64,000 nt of DNA from Harmothoe impar. Its lineage: Eukaryota; Annelida; Polychaeta; Phyllodocida; Polynoidae. The notes under the pieces are model-generated. The model made no database searches and was not told the DNA's origin. It saw only the letters and a program-made list of their open reading frames with translations. A program made the position numbers and the translations under genes. The DNA is taken from assembly GCA_947462335.1 (NCBI GenBank), contig OX381715.1, forward strand, positions 39,718,650-39,782,649, given 5' to 3'. Of the stretch, positions 59,691-64,000 are shown one piece after another. Each line of letters begins with the position of its first letter. Position 1 is the stretch's first letter.

Positions 59691-60507
59691 TGACAAATGT
59701 CGCAAATTTGGTATGTGGAAATGTTGCGGATTTTGGTAATAGCCTGCATTATATTTCATCAAATGATGTCAAAATTTTCTAAATTTTCCTTTAAAACTAC
59801 CTTATTGTGTCCCTGCTGACACTCAGCATCGCACACCCTTTGGAACTTAATTCAGTTTGGCTTTGCCTCCCCGAGCCAAAGTCAAATTGCTTGTCGCACC
59901 CCTCTGCATGGTTATAAATACAAGGCTGAGGCTAAAGTATGCTACAAAACTAAAATAGCCAAAACCAGACCTCAGGTGCTGGTTATGAGATGGGATATCG
60001 AGTTGTTATTTGTACAATTGGTGTGGGTAGTTTGAGAAACCTTTTGGTAGGCAGAGTCAATTGTAAGCTTACTTTACAAAAAATGAACCACGGGGTGGGC
60101 ACTGCCACAATGTGGGTGAGTGGCCACTGCCGCGGTACTGCCCCTGCTCCTCATACTGTGGGAGCTGAGGGAGTAACTCACCGCCCCCCCCCCCCTTTTT
60201 ATAGCGAAGCAAATTGTTGCAAGTGACCGCCCTTATAATCAGGCTAGGTGAAACCAAAGTCACCTGCTTTCATCCCATCTGAGCATCAGGAGCCAGACAT
60301 AACAATGACAAACTTAGCAATTAGCAGTTTTCTAACAACTATAAACATGTTTGTGCTCCAATATTACTGTATAAACACAAGAAACCTGTATCCAGAAAGC
60401 AGGGGAAGGGGGTCATCACCATTCCTTTTGCTGTTAAAGAAGCGCTGACCGCCCCTCTTTTTCATCCCCTCTGTCAACCCTCCTCCCACCTTATATATCA
60501 CAGAGGT
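59691..60507. other. Unassigned sequence
   Basis: Poly-C near 60,183-60,195; otherwise nothing recognised. Confidence 0.4.
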
Positions 60508-60912
60508 AATTTAGTCCAACCTTGTCCCTCATTGTAGTTTATACAATTAATTTGATCCAACTTATCAATGAAGAATAACTGAATGCTGATCAAAATGTGA
60601 CAGCCTTGCAAAATGAGACCCCTAGTGTTGGAGTTCAGAACTGTAATAGGTCATATTCTGACAAGATTGTGACGTCAAAATAATAGGAGTATGGATTTAT
60701 TCCAATATAACATATTTATGACATCACAATCTTATCAGAATATGACATCTATAAGTCGACATTACTATATCCTATCATAGTTCTGAGCTCCAACACTAAG
60801 CGTCTCATTTTGCAATGTCATCACATTTTGATCAGCATTCCCCCATTCTTGATTAAAAGTTGGATGAAATCAATTCTATATACTGCAATAAGAGACAAAA
60901 TTGGACTAAATT
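60508..60912. repeat. 405-bp inverted repeat (fold-back MITE candidate)
   Basis: The ends AATTTAGTCCAA and TTGGACTAAATT are inverted. Further inside, TGATCAAAATGTGA, GCAAAATGAGAC, TGTTGGAG, and TATTCTGACAAGATTGTGA all have mirrored partners, so symmetry extends to a centre near 60,710. Arms have diverged more than in the other palindromes. Confidence 0.85.
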
Positions 60913-62111
60913 TCTTCAGTAACATTTAATGTGTTACTTGTGTTACAGTGACTTGGTGAATTATAGTTGGACAGCCAAGGCACATAATGGGACACCTTTT
61001 CTGTGTCCTTTCAAATTGTATAAGAAGAAATTCTGGTTTTGGGCTGATATCACATCTGGGCCTCCTGGCTAGGATAAATGTGTCAGTATGGAATGGAAAA
61101 TGCCTGCAAAGTGTCTTTCACAGAGCAGGTGTTTGCTTCCTATGCAGAGTGCCTGTGTACATGTCATACATTGACATAAAATGGACATAACTATATGATG
61201 TCTACAATCTCCCTCAGAGGTATCCTAATTATCCTATCTGATTTATGATCACTACTGGGGAGGGGGTATACTCAAAACTGGTATAAATGTCATCCCTAGA
61301 ACATGCTTGTAGATATCTCCATATCACATATTTTTGACGTGTCTACATTTACATGTTTTAGACATCTTTTACAGCTAGTCATATATATGCCATTATTGTT
61401 AAGTCCAAAGGTATCACTGATAAATATGTCTCTTTTATATGAATATGTTTATATAAAATACACATAAATATTGTTACATCAAGAACCCATGCAAAAGGAC
61501 ACGTAAAAACTTCTTGCGTATGTGACATCTTGGGAACGAAAAATGATATCATGAAATTACTAGTTATTTTTATGTAAGGTGCTAGCTGGGCTGTGAGAGG
61601 TTTGGCAGTGGTTATCCAAAACATACCTCACTGCCCCCCCTGGGGAATGAAGCCAGATGATCTTCTGGCAAAATGACTGCAAATAGAAACAGTACCTCAT
61701 CTGTCAGTACGTCACTTTCGATTCGAACTTAAAGCCTATCTTGCAGGTTAAACACTACTTAATCTCAAATTATGCTTCCCTGTCATAGGAGAACATTTGA
61801 AACGAAATTATACAAAAATATGGTACATTAACAGAGTTACTCCAGCTGACCACGCCCCCCTCAATCAGGCTGTTCTGAGCTACGATACTCAGTGACGTCA
61901 GAGCATGGGTTAAACATTTATGGATTGCTATGGGAGGTATAGGACTGCATTTTCATTTAGCTGCTACATACGATTTATCAAGGAAACATATATATAAGCC
62001 CAATGCATATAAACTATATGATTTCTCACACTTAAAAATCCATCACACAACATTCCGAGCCATATGATACCATATTTTAAAGATTTGGGATTAAATACAT
62101 ATGTACCGTAC
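60913..62111. other. Unassigned sequence
   Basis: Chance ORFs only; no repeats recognised. Confidence 0.45.
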
Positions 62112-62438
62112 ATATGGCTCAGTCTCATGAGTTTGTAACAGTTGAAACGTCTTTGACCCGGTGTCGTCTTTGACCGGTGTCGTCTTTGACCGGGTGTTGT
62201 CTTTGACTGGGTATCAAGAAAAGATTTTTTTTCCATTAAAAAAAAAAAATTATATATGTATACGATGTAATGTACTTGGTGGGACTTCTTATTGCATAAT
62301 ACTTTGGACAGTGCAGCTGTTAAAGTTGAAGTAAGATACCCGGTCAAAGACGACACCCAGTCAAGGACTACACCGGTCAAAGATGACACCCGGTCAGAGA
62401 CGTTTCAACTGTAACAAACTCATGAGACTGAGCCATAT
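62112..62438. repeat. 327-bp fold-back with GTCTTTGACCGGGTGTC repeat arms
   Basis: The arms 62112-62215 and 62335-62438 are inverted: ATATGGCTCAGTCTCATGAG at the left and CTCATGAGACTGAGCCATAT at the right. Each arm contains three to four units of about 18 bp around GTCTTTGACCGG. The spacer of about 120 bp is AT-rich. A 141-codon minus-strand ORF spanning it is an artefact. Confidence 0.9.
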
Positions 62439-62684
62439 AGCTAAAGTTAAGGGTGTATGGATGACCATCAGATGTAATTCTCATTAAAAGGTCATTTCTA
62501 GTTGACATCCTACCCCCACCCCTTTGAACTCCCGCCTGTGGTGGGTGTGGTTACTGCCTTGATAACTACAGTGGCCGACAAGGCTCACTCAAAAAAAAGT
62601 AGTATGAAAAAAAAAGATTTTCTTTTTCACTATAAAAAATGGGGAGAATTTTTTTTTTTTTTATCAGAAATATTTTTAAACATT

Positions 62685-62974
62685 GAAAATAGTTGCTGTC
62701 AACTGTCAACAGCGAAAATTGTTGCTGTCAACTGTCAACTTTTTCAATTTTATCATTTTTTTTAGAAGTGAAAGAAATATTTTTAATTTTTATATTGAAA
62801 ATAGTTGCTGTCAACTGTCAACAGCGAAAATTGTTGCTGTCAACTGTCAACGTTTTCAATTTTATCTTTTTTTTCAGAAGTGAAATTTTTTTTTTTTTTT
62901 TTTAACATTGAAAATAGTTGCTGTCAACTGTCAACAGCGAAAATCGTTGCTGTCAACTGTCAACTTTTTCAGCA
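62685..62974. repeat. 112-113-bp tandem units with TTGCTGTCAACTGTCAAC
   Basis: Units start at 62685, 62797 and 62910. Each has two copies of GTTGCTGTCAACTGTCAAC separated by AGCGAAAAT, followed by a T-rich tract and AGAAGTGAAA; the third unit lacks the tail. Confidence 0.95.
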
Positions 62975-63115
62975 TTCTGCTCTCCAAGCACATTCTGCCA
63001 TCAGCAAATAAGATGAGCCTTGTGATTGGTCCTATGTGGTGGGTACTTGAAGTAGGGCAAAGAAATACTTGAAGTAGGGATTTTCGGGCGGACTATTTTT
63101 TACCACTTCACTTGT

Positions 63116-63173
63116 CCTGTTTATGACCGGTCATAAACAGGAACTTTCCTGTTCATGACCGGTCATAAACAGG
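63116..63173. repeat. Two 26-bp palindromes around TGACCGGTCA
   Basis: 63116-63141 is a perfect palindrome beginning CCTGTTTATGACC. 63148-63173 is the same with one change (GTTCATG). They repeat with a 32-bp period at the centre of the fold-back element. Confidence 0.95.
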
Positions 63174-63526
63174 AACTTTCCTAATGCACTATGACTTTTC
63201 CATGGCCTAGCAGGGTTACTGTGTTAAATTCTTGGCCAATTTATTACAGTAGTTTCCGAGAAATCACTAAAAACGTAAAAACACAACAATCTTCATTCCC
63301 ATATAGGCCTATGGAGCAAGTTGAGCCAGCATAGAACTCCCTACTGCAAGTATTTCAAGTGCCCACCACCAAGGACCAATCACAAGGCTCATCTCATTTG
63401 CCGATGGCAGAATGTGCTTGGAGAGCAGAATGTTGAAAAAGTTGACAGTTTATAGTGACTTTTTTTTTTTTTAAATTTCAAAGTACTTTTTTTTTCGGAG
63501 TGAGCCTTGTCGGCCACCGTAGATAA

Positions 63527-64000
63527 CAGCTGATTAGACCTATTGCTGGGTGCCCCTGAAACTACGTCACTACCCTGCTGCCTAAATCCGCCCATTCTTG
63601 CACAGGGACTGAGATTGCTGTCTGTTTTGTGTGATAATTCATATTTGTGGTCGAGGTACGAATTAACAAATGTATCATATATTGTAAAGGTTATCTCACT
63701 GCTAAATTGGAGGGTTATCATAGAGTGCTGTGAAATCTCACCCCCCCTGTAGGAAACCGCACTGATGCTATTTCTAGCATACAAAATTATAGGGAATACA
63801 ATGTTTAAGCTTGTTTATTAATTATTTCTCATGAAATACACATTTTCTGTAGAGGTCCATTCAGATGTACCTAGCTGATAACGTAATACATCACTGTAGA
63901 CATTCATTTTCTGGAGCAAATGATGGTAAGCCTACAGCAAATTGGGTTTTCTCTATACCATCTTATAGGATTGTATGAAAATCATCATTTTTCATTGTTA
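63527..64000. other. Unassigned sequence to window end
   Basis: No gene or repeat recognised. Confidence 0.45.

Larger units (their letters stand above)
62566..63522. mobile_element. 957-bp fold-back element of the GTGGCCGACAAGG family
   Basis: Ends CTACAGTGGCCGACAAGGC and its inverse GCCTTGTCGGCCACCGTAG, with ATAA directly outside both (62562-62565, 63523-63526), a 4-bp target duplication. The left half holds three 112-113-bp tandem units. Next comes an arm (62,970-63,080: CATTCTGCTCTCCAAGCACA, TGATTGGTCC) that is mirrored at 63,325-63,440. The centre has two copies of the CCTGTTTATGACCGGTCATA palindrome. No transposase ORF. Confidence 0.9.

Noticed and set aside
61964..62389. 141-codon minus-strand ORF with a repeated KTTPGQRRHR-like segment
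   Set aside because: It spans the arms and spacer of a fold-back element; the repetition is the GACCGG minisatellite.

Overview
The window looks like intergenic or intronic DNA from an animal nuclear genome. It has no bacterial gene density, moderate to low GC, no convincing long ORF, Pol III tRNA-like units with A and B boxes and TTTT stops, microsatellites, minisatellites and very many inverted-repeat mobile elements. A marine invertebrate or basal deuterostome with a MITE-rich genome would fit, but no gene here fixes the taxon, so this is a weak inference. I found no protein-coding gene I would defend. The longest ORFs (up to 155 codons) all fall in repeats or read like chance frames. The only gene-like signal is a short GC-rich block at 17.94-18.28 kb with a textbook core-promoter layout and a 26-codon ORF.

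Most of the readable structure is non-autonomous DNA transposons and fold-back elements. (1) A family with CACTGCA termini and 3-bp target duplications has three whole members: 2348-2557 (GGG), 17120-18777 (GAT) and 37777-41108 (TAT). The two large ones have subterminal arms built of short degenerate repeats and carry minisatellites; one carries the promoter-like block. (2) A piggyBac-like MITE family (TTAA target, termini CCCTTTAAGRACGGCAT) has about ten copies or fragments. (3) Two copies of a hAT-like element with CAGGGGCTCGATTCATAA termini lie at 30502-31240 and 32728-33512 in opposite orientations. (4) A family ending in GTGGCCGACAAGGCTCACTC has a whole copy at 62566-63522 and a cut end at 1-66. 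(5) Further fold-back or inverted-repeat units lie at 2705-2872, 3238-4204, 6538-8556, 8848-9167, 33732-33950, 48817-50030, 52975-53790, 55470-55975, 60508-60912 and 62112-62438.

Layout: 0-5 kb has a cut element end, a tRNA-like locus, a MITE, a perfect 82-bp-arm hairpin and a fold-back. 5-17 kb is mostly unassigned, with the 2-kb GTCCACA-repeat fold-back holding tRNA-derived units, plus MITEs. 17-19 kb is the CACTGCAT element. 19-30 kb has MITEs and the first cluster of a 20-bp punctuating motif (24.8-25.9 kb). 30-51 kb contains the hAT-like pair, a diverged inverted duplication (32.4-35.7 kb against 47.9-51.4 kb), the 3.3-kb CACTGCAC element and the second 20-bp-motif cluster (44.7-45.7 kb). 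51-64 kb has long palindromes and tandem duplications.

The most unusual features are the 20-bp motif that recurs at about 340-380 bp steps in two separate clusters, sometimes as two abutting copies, between segments that do not obviously resemble each other; the promoter-like block inside a transposon; and the long hairpins. All calls come from reading the sequence; no database search was possible.
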